Below are positions 26,796 through 35,413 of a stretch of 64,000 nucleotides of DNA, one piece after another. The notes beneath the pieces were generated by a model that saw only the letters and a program-made list of their open reading frames with translations, was not told where the DNA came from and ran no database searches. The stretch is from the NCBI RefSeq assembly GCF_002214505.1, contig NZ_CP015103.1, positions 1,612,001 to 1,676,000 of the forward strand, written 5' to 3'. A program made the translations under genes and the position numbers. Source of the DNA: Thermococcus siculi. Its GTDB lineage: Archaea; Methanobacteriota_B; Thermococci; Thermococcales; Thermococcaceae. Position 1 is the first letter of the stretch. Every line of letters begins with the position of its first letter.

Positions 26796-27947
26796 ATGCT
26801 GGAGGGAATCACAGAGGAGAGGGTCAGTGAAGCGGTCGAACTCATAAGGCGAGGCTACGATGAGAGGAAGATTAGGGCGAGGTTGGGCGAGGACTGGGAA
26901 CTCATAGCCGAGATAGCCCGCGCGAGGATAAGGGCGAAGGACAAGTTCTCGCGCGACGACCTGTGGATGGACCTTCAGGGACTGCGCTACTCGACCCACG
27001 AGGTGGTTGCCAGATACCGGGCCGAGAGGCTGAAGGAGTTTGGCATCAAGAGCATCGCCGACGTTTCCTGTGGGATAGGGATACAGCTCATCTTCTACGC
27101 CATGAAGGTGGAGAAAGCTTACGGCATCGACATCGACCCGCTGAAGGTAGAGTTCGCCAGGAGGAACGCGGAAAAGTACGGGGTTTCCAACATCGAGTTC
27201 ATCAACGCGGACTCGCTCTCCCCGGAGACCGTTGGGAGGGTCAATGCCGAGGTGGTCTTCTCCGACCCCGCGAGGCCTCCGGAGATGCCGGAGAGAAGGC
27301 TCGAAGACCTCCTGCCCAGCCCTCTGGAGGTTTACAACGCCTACAGCTCGAAGACGGACTCTTTCATCTTCGACCTTCCTCCCCAGATCAGGCGCGAGAG
27401 GGTTCCCTGGAGGGGCGAATTCGAGTACATAGACCTCTTTGGGGCGTTGAACAGACTCACCTTCTACACGGAGCCGCTGGCGAAGGCGGAGAGGAGCGCG
27501 GTTATACTTCCCGCGGGTGTTAGGGTGGAGAGCGACCCGAACCTCGAAAACATCGTCGAGTGGACTAAGGAGCCGGGAGAATACATCTACGAGATTCCCC
27601 AAGCCGTCGATTACGCCGATCTGATAAACGAGCTGTTTCACGTTCTCCCTGCTGAAGCGAAGATGCTCCTCCGCGAGAAGAGGCGCGTTCTGGCCACTGG
27701 AGATGAGCCGCTGAAAAGCCCCTACCTCAAGAGGGCCTACCGCGTCGTCGGAACCGTGCCGTTCCATCCGGTTAGAATAAACGACTTCCTAAGGAAGGAG
27801 AGCTTTGGAAGGGCGACGCTGAGGGTAAGCGTGCCGGACAGGGAATACTGGAGGTTCAGGAAGAGGGTCGAGGCAAACCTGAAAGGCGAGAGGAGGGCCT
27901 TCGTCTTCCAACTGGGGGGGAGGGCGATAATAGCGGAGGCCCTTTGA
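26796..27947 (+). CDS. SAM-dependent methyltransferase (class I, archaeal)
   Basis: A 383-residue protein. It has an N-terminal helical part (ITEERVSEAVELIRRGYDER), an FSRDDLWMDLQGLRYST motif, then a Rossmann fold: IADVSCGIGIQLIFYAMK (SAM site), AYGIDIDPLKVEFARRNAEKYG, INADSLSP, and VVFSDPARPPEMPERR (a DPPR-like catalytic loop). The C-terminal half resembles the methyltransferases with an extra VVGTVPFHPVRINDFLR domain. Likely substrates are tRNA or rRNA, not determined. The ATG at 26796 has a TATA-like GTTTTTAAGCC about 30 bases upstream; no good ribosome binding site is seen, so it may be leaderless. Confidence 0.8.
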   Translation: MLEGITEERVSEAVELIRRGYDERKIRARLGEDWELIAEIARARIRAKDKFSRDDLWMDLQGLRYSTHEVVARYRAERLKEFGIKSIADVSCGIGIQLIFYAMKVEKAYGIDIDPLKVEFARRNAEKYGVSNIEFINADSLSPETVGRVNAEVVFSDPARPPEMPERRLEDLLPSPLEVYNAYSSKTDSFIFDLPPQIRRERVPWRGEFEYIDLFGALNRLTFYTEPLAKAERSAVILPAGVRVESDPNLENIVEWTKEPGEYIYEIPQAVDYADLINELFHVLPAEAKMLLREKRRVLATGDEPLKSPYLKRAYRVVGTVPFHPVRINDFLRKESFGRATLRVSVPDREYWRFRKRVEANLKGERRAFVFQLGGRAIIAEAL

Positions 27948-27980
27948 ATCGATTTCCCGCTGGTGGCTTTCCGTTCATGT

Positions 27981-28150
27981 TTAAGGTATTATCTCGATGA
28001 GGTCAACATTTTTGAAGTCATCATCAAGTGTCGCGAGCCTATCGCAGTTATATTCTAGTGCCGTTGCCAGGATCCTTGCATCGTGGGGGAGGAGGCCGTA
28101 CGCACTCACTAGCTCCCCAACGGTGTCCCATCGGGCGTCGCTGACCTCCT
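27981..28150 (-). pseudogene. PIN-domain toxin, C-terminal remnant
   Basis: The minus-strand frame EVSDARWDTVGELVSAYG then LLPHDARILATALEYNCDR and LATLDDDFKNVDLIEIIP is the C-terminal third of a VapC-like PIN nuclease, with conserved Asp residues in PHDA and TLDDDF. Its start is missing because a TnpB element occupies the upstream side. The N-terminal part of the gene survives at 29568-29723. The two ends do not make up a whole PIN domain: roughly 30-45 central residues seem absent, so some sequence was lost. Confidence 0.75.
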
Positions 28151-28250
28151 TCCCGCCCTGAAGGGCGAGGTTCCAACGGTTTAACCCCTCGCCACGGACG
28201 GGAAGGTTTGAGGGGTCTTCATTAGAACCCAATCCAAGTTGGGTTCTTCG
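28140..28250 (-). ncRNA. Predicted right-end guide RNA (reRNA/omegaRNA) of TnpB
   Basis: By analogy with characterised TnpB systems, the RNA scaffold comes from the tnpB 3' end plus the right-end hairpin, with a guide taken from flanking DNA. Here the minus strand from the tnpB end runs through the hairpin with GCCCTTCAGGGC, then into the PIN remnant (AGGTCAGCGACGCCC). The location is inferred, not seen as a defined transcript. Confidence 0.4.
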
Positions 28251-29482
28251 AACCCCTCTGGGAGGGTCTTCCCCCAGTTACCCCTCCTCTGAGCGTAAAA
28301 CCCGCTCAGATTTGGGGTTATGGTTTTCACGACCTTTTTCAAAATGTTGAAGGCTCCAACTAAGTCAGAGTTAAACACAAGCCCCGTCTCGGGACACTTA
28401 AACAAACCCCGAACAAACCTCGCCCCCTCATGAGGCCTCCCGCAAACGGGACAAGTTTTGGAAGTAAAAGCCTCACTAACAACAAAAACCTGAATACCAT
28501 ACTCTTCAGAGACTTCCTTCAGGCGTTTAATGAGATAGTTAAACCTCCAAACGTGGGAGAGGAGATAGTTCTGCTTTTTGCTCTTATCGGAGTTCCTGCT
28601 AATGCCCTTTGGATAGCCCACCACGATTCTCGAAACGCCGAGATGATAAAGCCTTTCAACAGTTCTTCTTACTGCCGTGTTAATGTAGTGCTTGGCTTGA
28701 AGCTTGGCCTTCTGGTGCATTCTTGCGAGTTTCCTACTCTTTTTAACTCCAGACTTGTTGAGTTTTGACTGGTAATCAGCTATCCTCTTCCGCCAGTAAA
28801 AATCAATGCTTTTCAACGGTCTGCCGTTCACCAAGAAACTCTGCCCGTTCTCAAGGTAGACGGCCATTAGATTATTCACTCCCAAGTCAATTCCCGCCGA
28901 GAGGTTGCCTAGGGGTTCTCTTGGAACTTCAACCCATTCCTCACCCTGAAGTTTCTCCTTTACCGTGATGCTAATGTGAGCATACCATTTCCGCCTTACG
29001 GGGTCGTATTTGATTTCTAACCGCCCTTGCTTGCCCTTCAAGTGAATTCTGCCTTTGAATTGAATTTCTAAGCGTTTGAATTTTCCAAGGCCTTTGAGGA
29101 TTAGTTTGTTACCCTCAATCTTGTATTGGTCGTTTCTTAGAACGATTAAGCCCTCTCCCTTGACGTAATTCGGCGGTTTTGGTTTAAGCCACTTGGGGAG
29201 TTCTCCGCTCCTTTTATTCCTGATGAGTGAGAAGAAGGAACGCCAGGCTTCCGCATTCTTCCTGCAAATTTGCTGAACCGTTGCCGAGCCTATTTGAGAT
29301 TTAAACTCTTCATAAACCGTTTTCTCAGTTTTGTTGAAGTCTACTGGCTTCCCCTCAAAGAATTCTTGTCTTCTCAGGTAGTTCACCTTGTTCCAGATTT
29401 TCGAGCTGATTAGGGCTAACTCGAAAAGGATTTTCTCTTGGGCCTTTGAGGGCTGGAGTTTTACTGTTATTGTTCGCTTCAT
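28181..29482 (-). CDS. tnpB: TnpB, RNA-guided nuclease of IS605-type element
   Basis: A 433-residue TnpB starting MKRTITVKLQPSKAQEKIL. RuvC-I is AGIDLGVNNLMAVY; RuvC-III is FNSDLVGAFNILKK. The RuvC-II position reads RIVVGYPKGISRN, lacking the usual Glu, but a Glu occurs shortly after in VSEAFTSKTCPVCG. The zinc region has CPVCG, then KCPETG, so the fourth Cys of the ribbon is missing, as in other Thermococcales members of this subgroup. It uses a guide RNA (omega/reRNA) encoded at the element right end, downstream of and overlapping the gene 3' end. Confidence 0.92.
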   Translation of the reverse strand: MKRTITVKLQPSKAQEKILFELALISSKIWNKVNYLRRQEFFEGKPVDFNKTEKTVYEEFKSQIGSATVQQICRKNAEAWRSFFSLIRNKRSGELPKWLKPKPPNYVKGEGLIVLRNDQYKIEGNKLILKGLGKFKRLEIQFKGRIHLKGKQGRLEIKYDPVRRKWYAHISITVKEKLQGEEWVEVPREPLGNLSAGIDLGVNNLMAVYLENGQSFLVNGRPLKSIDFYWRKRIADYQSKLNKSGVKKSRKLARMHQKAKLQAKHYINTAVRRTVERLYHLGVSRIVVGYPKGISRNSDKSKKQNYLLSHVWRFNYLIKRLKEVSEEYGIQVFVVSEAFTSKTCPVCGRPHEGARFVRGLFKCPETGLVFNSDLVGAFNILKKVVKTITPNLSGFYAQRRGNWGKTLPEGFEEPNLDWVLMKTPQTFPSVARG

Positions 29483-29567
29483 TTCAAAGTATGGTATGAT
29501 TTTTAGGCTTTAAAATAGTTTTGCTTTCCTGCTCTCAGGCTGGTTTTTTGATTACTGCATCCCCGCC

Positions 29568-29723
29568 CTAAAGGACAAGGCTTTCAGGAAAAAGGTAAGT
29601 CTCGTCCACGACAGTATCACTGGTTATCTTCGGCTCGTCTAACTCAAGGACTGTCTCTGCAAGCCCTGTAAGCTGGGTCTCAAAAATCAGGTTGAGGACG
29701 ACGCTTGAGTCCACAAAAATCAC
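29568..29723 (-). pseudogene. PIN-domain toxin, N-terminal remnant
   Basis: From a GTG at 29723 overlapping the antitoxin stop, the minus strand encodes MIFVDSSVVLNLIFETQL, then VLELDEPKITSDTVVDETYL. This is a VapC-type PIN N-terminus with first-site Asp (VDSS) and Glu (VVDE). The frame runs into the left end of the TnpB element and stops at a TAG at 29568-29570. The C-terminal part lies across the element at 27981-28150. The toxin is therefore inactive unless repaired. Confidence 0.8.
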
Positions 29724-29875
29724 AGATCGTACACCTCTTCCCGGAGTTTCATAAGTTCCTTTGCATCGGCCCTTCCCAGGAAGCCGACTTTAAACTCGCG
29801 GGAATATTTTTTTATAAGCTCTCGGAACTTCTCGGGGGAAGAAGGGTTCGCCTCTATCTCCGCTTTTATGGTCAT
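29720..29875 (-). CDS. VapB-like antitoxin of the broken PIN toxin
   Basis: A 51-residue protein, MTIKAEIEANPSSPEKFREL then IKKYSREFKVGFLGRADAKE and LMKLREEVYDL. Acidic and helical, with a stop overlapping the toxin start (GTGA), the standard antitoxin-first arrangement. The start at 29875 was chosen for length and composition; upstream codons in frame seem non-coding. Its gene is intact although its toxin is disrupted, so it is now an orphan antitoxin. Confidence 0.7.
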   Translation of the reverse strand: MTIKAEIEANPSSPEKFRELIKKYSREFKVGFLGRADAKELMKLREEVYDL

Positions 29876-29957
29876 CGTCCCACCATCCCTGATTCTGGTG
29901 GTTCTTGTTAAATACGTTTTGGTATCGGCCGTCCGTTCAGTTGGCATCAAAACACCA

Positions 29958-30152
29958 TTAGAACTCCTCTATCCTCGCATTCCTTATCCTCTTTGAACCG
30001 ATGCGGAGCTGTTTGAAGTACTCGACGTGCTCCTGGGGCAGAAAAGACTCCAGACTGGTAGATTTTAGGCGTTTTTTTCTTTTACGAGGTTCTTCCTCGG
30101 ATTTGACCTTCCTGGCGGCGTTCGTTATGAACTCGTCGAGGGTTCTGTCCAT
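29958..30152 (-). CDS. TIP-like inhibitor of PCNA (small PCNA-binding protein)
   Basis: A 64-residue basic protein, [20 protein letters not shown] then [18 protein letters not shown] and a C-terminal [19 protein letters not shown]. Length, composition, and place between RNase HII/methyltransferase and glmS match the T. kodakarensis protein TK0808 (TIP, Thermococcales inhibitor of PCNA). STSLESFLP resembles a PIP box without the first Gln. TIP binds the sliding clamp and blocks its partners. The identification rests on remembered length and gene order plus the motif. Confidence 0.7.
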   Translation of the reverse strand: MDRTLDEFITNAARKVKSEEEPRKRKKRLKSTSLESFLPQEHVEYFKQLRIGSKRIRNARIEEF

Positions 30153-30251
30153 CTGCCCACCCACAGTAGGTATCCCCGGGACTATAAAGGCTTTTTCCCG
30201 TTGAGGGCTGAACCAAAGGGTATAAGAAGCTCGGGGGAAAGCTCTCTGAGA

Positions 30252-30264
30252 AAGACTTTTAACT
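30252..30264 (+). promoter_or_regulatory. BRE/TATA promoter of glmS
   Basis: AAGACTTTTAACTTC about 46-58 bases before the glmS start, at archaeal promoter spacing for a leader near 25-30 bases. It probably also drives aglB, which follows by ten bases. Confidence 0.55.
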
Positions 30265-30309
30265 TCCGACGGTTTATCAGGGAAGAGAGTAATCCAGCGG
30301 GTGGTTGCC

Positions 30310-32118
30310 GTGTGTGGAATAATAGGCTACATCGGGGACAGAGCCGCATGTGAAGTGATAGTCAAAGGCCTAAAGAGGCTCGAATACAGGGGCTACGATT
30401 CTGCGGGGATAGTGACCGAGGATGGTGGAAAACTTCACATCAAAAAGGGGGCCGGGAAGATAGACGAACTCACCGGGAAGCTTGGCCTCCTGGAGATGCC
30501 CGGGAAGCGGGGTATAGGGCACACGCGCTGGGCCACTCACGGCGTCCCCAACGACATCAACGCTCACCCCCATAGCGACTGCACCGGAAAGATCGCGCTC
30601 GTTCACAACGGCATAATCGAGAACTTTGCCGAACTCAGGGAGGAACTCCTAAAAAGGGGGCACACCTTCAGGAGCGACACCGACACGGAGGTCATAGCCC
30701 ATCTCATTGAGGAAGAACTCAAGAGTGAGCCGGATTTTGAAAAGGCTATGAGAAAGGCCCTTCTCCGGCTTAAGGGATCTTTTGCCCTTGGGATAATCTA
30801 CACCGGAGAGCCGGATAAGCTCTACTTCGTCAGGAACGAGAGTCCCCTCGTGCTTGGAATAGGTGAGGGAGAGAACTTCGCCGCGAGCGACGTTCCCGCT
30901 TTCCTCGAGTACACGAACAGGGTCGTCTTCCTCGACGACAGGGAGTATGCGATCATCACCAAGGATTCCTGGGTTGTAAAGAACCTCGATACCGGAGAAG
31001 TCGTTGAGAAGCCCGTGAAGGAGATAGGATGGACCCTTGAGATGGCCGAGAAGGCCGGCTTTCCGCATTTCATGCTCAAGGAGATATACGAGCAGCCGAG
31101 GGCGATAAGGGATGCAATCCACGGAAACGCTGACGCAATAAGAACCGTCGCCGAAGAGATAGCGCGCCACGACAAAATCTTCATAGTCGCGATGGGGACC
31201 TCCTACCATGCAGGCCTCGTCGGCAGGTACCTCTTCCAGCGCCTCGCCAAGAAAGTGCCGATAGTTGAGGATGCCAGCGAGTTCCGCTACGAGTTCGAAG
31301 ATCTGATCGATGAGAAGGCCCTCGTCATAGCAATAACCCAGAGCGGTGAAACCGCAGATACACTCGCGGCCATGAAGCTCGCCAAGAAGAGGGGGGCAAA
31401 GGTTCTTGCCATAGTCAACGTCGTCGGCAGCATGGCGACGAGGATAGCCGATTTAACCCTCTACACCCACGCCGGTCCGGAGATAGGGGTGGCCGCGACC
31501 AAGACCTACACGACCCAGCTCACGGTTCTCACGATGCTCGCCATCGAGCTGGCGAGGGTTCTCGGGACGGCGAGCGAAGAATACCTGAACGAATTAGAAG
31601 AGGGCCTGAAGGCCGTTCCTGATCTCGTCGAGGCCGTCCTCCAGCACGATGAGGGCCTTAAAGAACTCGCTGAGGGCCTCAGGGACAGGAAGGACTTCTT
31701 CTACATCGGCAGGGGGATAAGCGTTCCAACCGCCCTGGAGGGCGCCCTCAAGCTCAAGGAGATAAGCTACATCCACGCCGAAGGCCTAAGCGCCGGCGAG
31801 CTGAAGCACGGGCCACTTGCCTTACTTGAGGACGGCGTCCCGGTCGTTGCGATAGCCCCGAGCGGGAAGACCTTCGACAAGATGATCGGAAACATCGAGG
31901 AGTCAAGGGCGAGGGGGGCGTTCATAATAACCCTCGGCGACAGCGAAGAGCTGAGGCGCGTCTCCGATGCCTTCATAGAGATGCCCCCTGTTGACGAACT
32001 CCTCAGCCCGATAGTCTACGTGGTTCCCCTCCAGCTCATTGCATATCACCTGGCGGTTTTGAGGGGCAACGACCCCGACAAGCCGAGAAACCTTGCGAAA
32101 TCCGTTACGGTTGAATGA
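30310..32118 (+). CDS. glmS: Glucosamine-6-phosphate synthase (isomerizing)
   Basis: A 602-residue enzyme making glucosamine 6-phosphate from fructose 6-phosphate and glutamine. The start is the GTG at 30310 because Cys2 ([18 protein letters not shown]) must become the N-terminal nucleophile after Met removal; an in-frame GTG three codons upstream would block this. The glutaminase domain has [21 protein letters not shown] and HNGIIENF. Two SIS isomerase domains follow ([45 protein letters not shown] split) with C-terminal [12 protein letters not shown]. It is followed directly by the oligosaccharyltransferase gene. Confidence 0.97.
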   Translation: MCGIIGYIGDRAACEVIVKGLKRLEYRGYDSAGIVTEDGGKLHIKKGAGKIDELTGKLGLLEMPGKRGIGHTRWATHGVPNDINAHPHSDCTGKIALVHNGIIENFAELREELLKRGHTFRSDTDTEVIAHLIEEELKSEPDFEKAMRKALLRLKGSFALGIIYTGEPDKLYFVRNESPLVLGIGEGENFAASDVPAFLEYTNRVVFLDDREYAIITKDSWVVKNLDTGEVVEKPVKEIGWTLEMAEKAGFPHFMLKEIYEQPRAIRDAIHGNADAIRTVAEEIARHDKIFIVAMGTSYHAGLVGRYLFQRLAKKVPIVEDASEFRYEFEDLIDEKALVIAITQSGETADTLAAMKLAKKRGAKVLAIVNVVGSMATRIADLTLYTHAGPEIGVAATKTYTTQLTVLTMLAIELARVLGTASEEYLNELEEGLKAVPDLVEAVLQHDEGLKELAEGLRDRKDFFYIGRGISVPTALEGALKLKEISYIHAEGLSAGELKHGPLALLEDGVPVVAIAPSGKTFDKMIGNIEESRARGAFIITLGDSEELRRVSDAFIEMPPVDELLSPIVYVVPLQLIAYHLAVLRGNDPDKPRNLAKSVTVE

Positions 32119-32128
32119 GGTGATTTCA

Positions 32129-35002
32129 ATGGTGAAAACAGACGTTAAGGAAAAGCGGAAGAAGAAAACGGCCGAAGGGGGAAGTTCCCTGGCAAGGTAC
32201 TACTCCCTCTTCAAGCTCTACGGCCTTCCGCTGATAGCCCTCCTGCTGGCCTACTGGGGCTTCAAGCTGAGGAACATAACTTCCAACTACAAGACCTTCC
32301 TCGACCCCGATACCTTCTTCCACTACGAGATGTACAAACAGGCCATAGAACAGTGGATACCCAAGTATTTCGCCTACGCGGACCCCCCGGCCGGAATAAA
32401 GGCCACCGGCTACCTCGGCCTTTACACGGTTCAGGCCGCGTTCTACAAGATAACCCACGCGCTCTTCGGAACCGACGTCATGGGGGCCTTCAAGCTCTGG
32501 CCGCCGTTCGTTGGAGCGATGACCGTCATAGCGGTCTACCTTCTCGGGAAGAAGCTCCACTCGGACTGGGCAGGCATCTGGGGAGCGGCCTTCATGATGT
32601 TCTCCTACGCAAGCTTTACCAAGACCATGTCCGGCAACAACCGTGGTGAAGGGCCGTTCATGATGTTCTTCCTCTTCGCGGTGTTCTTCCTGCTGATCTA
32701 CCTCGACGAGAAGGACTGGAACTGGAAGAAGATAACCGGGGGAATCCTATTCCTTCTCTCGAGCGTCCTCTACATGGGCGTCTGGACCGGAAGCAACTTC
32801 GGTGTCGGAATACTCCTCCTAGTGGCGGGAATAACCGTCGTCGTGTTCTTCACGTTCGGAATGCTCGACGCCCTCAGGGACTTCGTGAGGGACTTCTTCA
32901 CGATCTACGGTCTATCCCTCCTGCTTGGTCTGGCAGTGTCCTACACCGGCTTCGTGGGAATAAAGAACTTCCTCGTCTTTGCCCTTGAGGCATTCGTAGC
33001 CCTCTCCATACTGGCGGCGGTCATGCTCTACGGTGAGAAATTCGGTCTGAACTACTCGGATAAAAAGCACAGGTTTGGAACGGTACTCGCCATAGCGATC
33101 GTTGGCTTCCTAGCCTTCTACGGCTACTTCGGAAGGGACCTCCTCAAGTTCATGGGCGCCGCCTACCAGTCCAACCCGCTCTTCCAAACGGTAGCGGAGC
33201 TTGCCAGGACAGACTGGAAGACGATAGCGGGCTACTACAGCATCAAGTCCAGGGACGGTCTCATCTTCCTCCTGTCACTCGTTGGATTCGTGATGATCCT
33301 TGTCCGCTTCATATCGAAGCTCACCAAGAACGACCTCACAGGATATAAGGAGATCTTCATAGTCTCCTACTACTTCGGTTCCCTCTACCTGCTCCTCAGC
33401 GCTGTCCGTTTCGTCTTCCAGGCCTCCGGTGCCGTGATCCTCCTAGCGGGAATAGCCATTGGTGAAATATTCCTCTACGTCGAGAACATGAAGGAGAACA
33501 TTGGAACCAAGGCGCTCTACGCAGTCTTGCTGGTGCTCCTGTTCCTGCCCCTGCCAATAATAGGAGCGCAGTACATGGGGGCACAGGCAACCAACTACTC
33601 AAAGGCACAGGGTTCCGTTCCTCCGAGCTGGACGAACACCCTCAACTGGCTCAAGGAGAACTCCGATCCGCTCGACAGCGCCACCAGCTGGTGGGACTAC
33701 GGCTACTGGATCGAGTCCAGCCTGCTGAGCCACAGGAGGAGTGCAACTGACGGTGGTCACGCCTACGACAGGCGTTACATAGTTGCGGACTTCTTCTCCC
33801 ACTACGGTAACGACGCAGAGCAGGACTTCGAGGCCTGGGAGCTTAACTACATGATAGTCTGGCAGCAGGACATCTACAAGTTCAACGCCATAAGCTACCT
33901 CGGCGGCGCGATAGACTACTACGAGTACGGTCACGTCCCGATGTTCCAGCTCATACCCAAGCAGTACATCCAGTACGTCAACGAGAGCGGGAAGATAGTC
34001 GTCTACGTGGGCACATCCCAGGGCAAGTACCAGCCAGTCATGACCATCGACCTCTCGCGGGGCCAGACCATACAGGGAAGGGGCGACATTCCCTACGTGC
34101 TCTACGTCTTCGGAAACTACGGCATGCTGGCATACGAAAAGATAGCCTTCAGCAACTTTGTAAGGCTCGCCTTCCACCTGCCCTACTCCTACGAGCCGTG
34201 GGATGCGCAGAAGCTGTTCGCCAACTTCAAGCCGGTCTACGACAACGGCGGTGTTGCGACCTACGAGTTCAGGCCCTTCGCGGTTTACAGAATCGACCAG
34301 TACAGGAACGAAACGTGGGTGCCCTTCTACAGCAGCACCGCCGGAGGGAAGCTCCCGCTTGGAGAACAGAAGCTCCGCCTGTGGATTTCCGCCTTTGGAA
34401 GGGATGTCAAGGACGCGACGCTGATCTTCGAGGCCTACAACGGCACGAACCTCATAAAGAAGGAAGTCCTCGCCGAGAACCTCAACATCGACCACCTCAA
34501 CGAGACGCCGGTTGAGGTCAGCCTCGTCGTTCCGAACGCCACCAGCTACCGCTTCGTCCTCGTCCAGGACGGTCCCGTTGGAGTGCTCAGCGGTGAGCCG
34601 AAGGTTAACGGAAAGGTTGCCAACCCCACTCACATACTTGGTGAGGGTCAGAGCGGGAACCTAGAGCTTAAAGCCGCCTTCAGGAAGGACTACGACGACG
34701 TCCAGCTCACCCTCAGGGCGAGCATCGTCTACTACGTGGCCCCCAACGGCAAGGACATCTACAGCGACAAATTCTACCTAGAGCCTCACCAGGACATAAT
34801 AACCTACGTGCCCGTAAAGACGCTCAGCGTTAAAGCGGGGAACAACACGATAACGGCACAGGCCTCGATGCCGGGGAACGTCTTCGAGAGTTATATCCAG
34901 GAACTCTACAAGAAGTACGGCGAGGACAAGGTCGTTGTCGTCAAGAAGCGCGTGGAGCCGATATTCATCGCCAGGAAGGAGTACGTCATCTGGGAGGGCT
35001 GA
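32129..35002 (+). CDS. aglB: Oligosaccharyltransferase AglB (STT3)
   Basis: A 957-residue membrane enzyme that transfers a lipid-linked glycan to Asn in N-x-S/T sequons. A basic cytoplasmic start (MVKTDVKEKRKKK) is followed by about 13 membrane helices. Catalytic acidic residues lie in FLDPDTFFHYEMYKQ, in the second loop YADPPAG, and in the SGNNRGEGPFMMF loop. The acceptor motif WWDYGYWIES is the invariant WWDYG. A large beta-rich outside domain follows. The ATG at 32129 follows GAGGTGATTTCA; an in-frame upstream start inside glmS is unlikely. Pairing with glmS suggests coupled sugar supply. Confidence 0.96.
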   Translation: MVKTDVKEKRKKKTAEGGSSLARYYSLFKLYGLPLIALLLAYWGFKLRNITSNYKTFLDPDTFFHYEMYKQAIEQWIPKYFAYADPPAGIKATGYLGLYTVQAAFYKITHALFGTDVMGAFKLWPPFVGAMTVIAVYLLGKKLHSDWAGIWGAAFMMFSYASFTKTMSGNNRGEGPFMMFFLFAVFFLLIYLDEKDWNWKKITGGILFLLSSVLYMGVWTGSNFGVGILLLVAGITVVVFFTFGMLDALRDFVRDFFTIYGLSLLLGLAVSYTGFVGIKNFLVFALEAFVALSILAAVMLYGEKFGLNYSDKKHRFGTVLAIAIVGFLAFYGYFGRDLLKFMGAAYQSNPLFQTVAELARTDWKTIAGYYSIKSRDGLIFLLSLVGFVMILVRFISKLTKNDLTGYKEIFIVSYYFGSLYLLLSAVRFVFQASGAVILLAGIAIGEIFLYVENMKENIGTKALYAVLLVLLFLPLPIIGAQYMGAQATNYSKAQGSVPPSWTNTLNWLKENSDPLDSATSWWDYGYWIESSLLSHRRSATDGGHAYDRRYIVADFFSHYGNDAEQDFEAWELNYMIVWQQDIYKFNAISYLGGAIDYYEYGHVPMFQLIPKQYIQYVNESGKIVVYVGTSQGKYQPVMTIDLSRGQTIQGRGDIPYVLYVFGNYGMLAYEKIAFSNFVRLAFHLPYSYEPWDAQKLFANFKPVYDNGGVATYEFRPFAVYRIDQYRNETWVPFYSSTAGGKLPLGEQKLRLWISAFGRDVKDATLIFEAYNGTNLIKKEVLAENLNIDHLNETPVEVSLVVPNATSYRFVLVQDGPVGVLSGEPKVNGKVANPTHILGEGQSGNLELKAAFRKDYDDVQLTLRASIVYYVAPNGKDIYSDKFYLEPHQDIITYVPVKTLSVKAGNNTITAQASMPGNVFESYIQELYKKYGEDKVVVVKKRVEPIFIARKEYVIWEG

Positions 35003-35008
35003 GCCCTC

Positions 35009-35413
35009 CTAATCCCTGACTATTTTTATGTCGGCCAGGCTTCTCAGCCCGCTCCTCTCGGCCGTTCTCACGACGCCCGGCAGGAAGCGCGACTTGGGCC
35101 TCAGTACAAGCGCCTCGATCTGGCTGAGTCCGAGCTTCCAGAGGGCAAAGGCCCGGTGATGGCCGTCTATTACGTAGTACCTTCCCCCGTACGGGATGAC
35201 CGTTATGGGGGCGTCGTAGCCGTGCTTTATCTCCTGAAGAACCACCAGGAGCTTGGCCTCGCTCAGCTCAGCCTGGGTAGGCACGAGAAGTGCAACGGGG
35301 AGAAAGGTATGCTCCATCTCGAAGTCTATGCCGTAGAGAGCACGGTACTCGTCCATTATGTGTTGGGCGCGCTTAAAGGCCTCCTCCCGGGTTATGAGAC
35401 GGATTTTCTTCAA
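35009..35413 (-). CDS. Minimal ParB/SerK-fold protein
   Basis: A 134-residue protein with the ParB-Srx core: PITVIPYGGRYYVIDGHHRAFALWKLG. The GGRYYVIDGHHR box is the nucleotide-binding motif of ParB CTPases and of the ADP-dependent serine kinase SerK of T. kodakarensis. It lacks the long C-terminal part of either. It could be a small-molecule kinase, nuclease, or CTP-binding switch. The ATG overlaps the stop of the methyltransferase gene (ATGA). Confidence 0.72.
   Translation of the reverse strand: MKKIRLITREEAFKRAQHIMDEYRALYGIDFEMEHTFLPVALLVPTQAELSEAKLLVVLQEIKHGYDAPITVIPYGGRYYVIDGHHRAFALWKLGLSQIEALVLRPKSRFLPGVVRTAERSGLRSLADIKIVRD

Larger units (their letters stand above)
28140..29590 (-). 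mobile_element. TnpB-only IS200/IS605-type element
   Basis: Contains only tnpB; no TnpA transposase is present, so movement would need a helper. Both ends carry a similar subterminal hairpin on the minus strand. Left end near 29560-29582: CCTTGTCCTTTAGGGCGGGG. Right end near 28155-28177: CCTCGCCCTTCAGGGCGGGA. There are no terminal inverted repeats or target duplication, as expected for this family. Exact ends are uncertain by about 15 bases. The element sits inside a PIN toxin gene. Confidence 0.75.

Noticed and set aside
28140-29590. TnpA transposase within the IS605-type element
   Set aside because: No Tyr-transposase frame on either strand; only tnpB is present.
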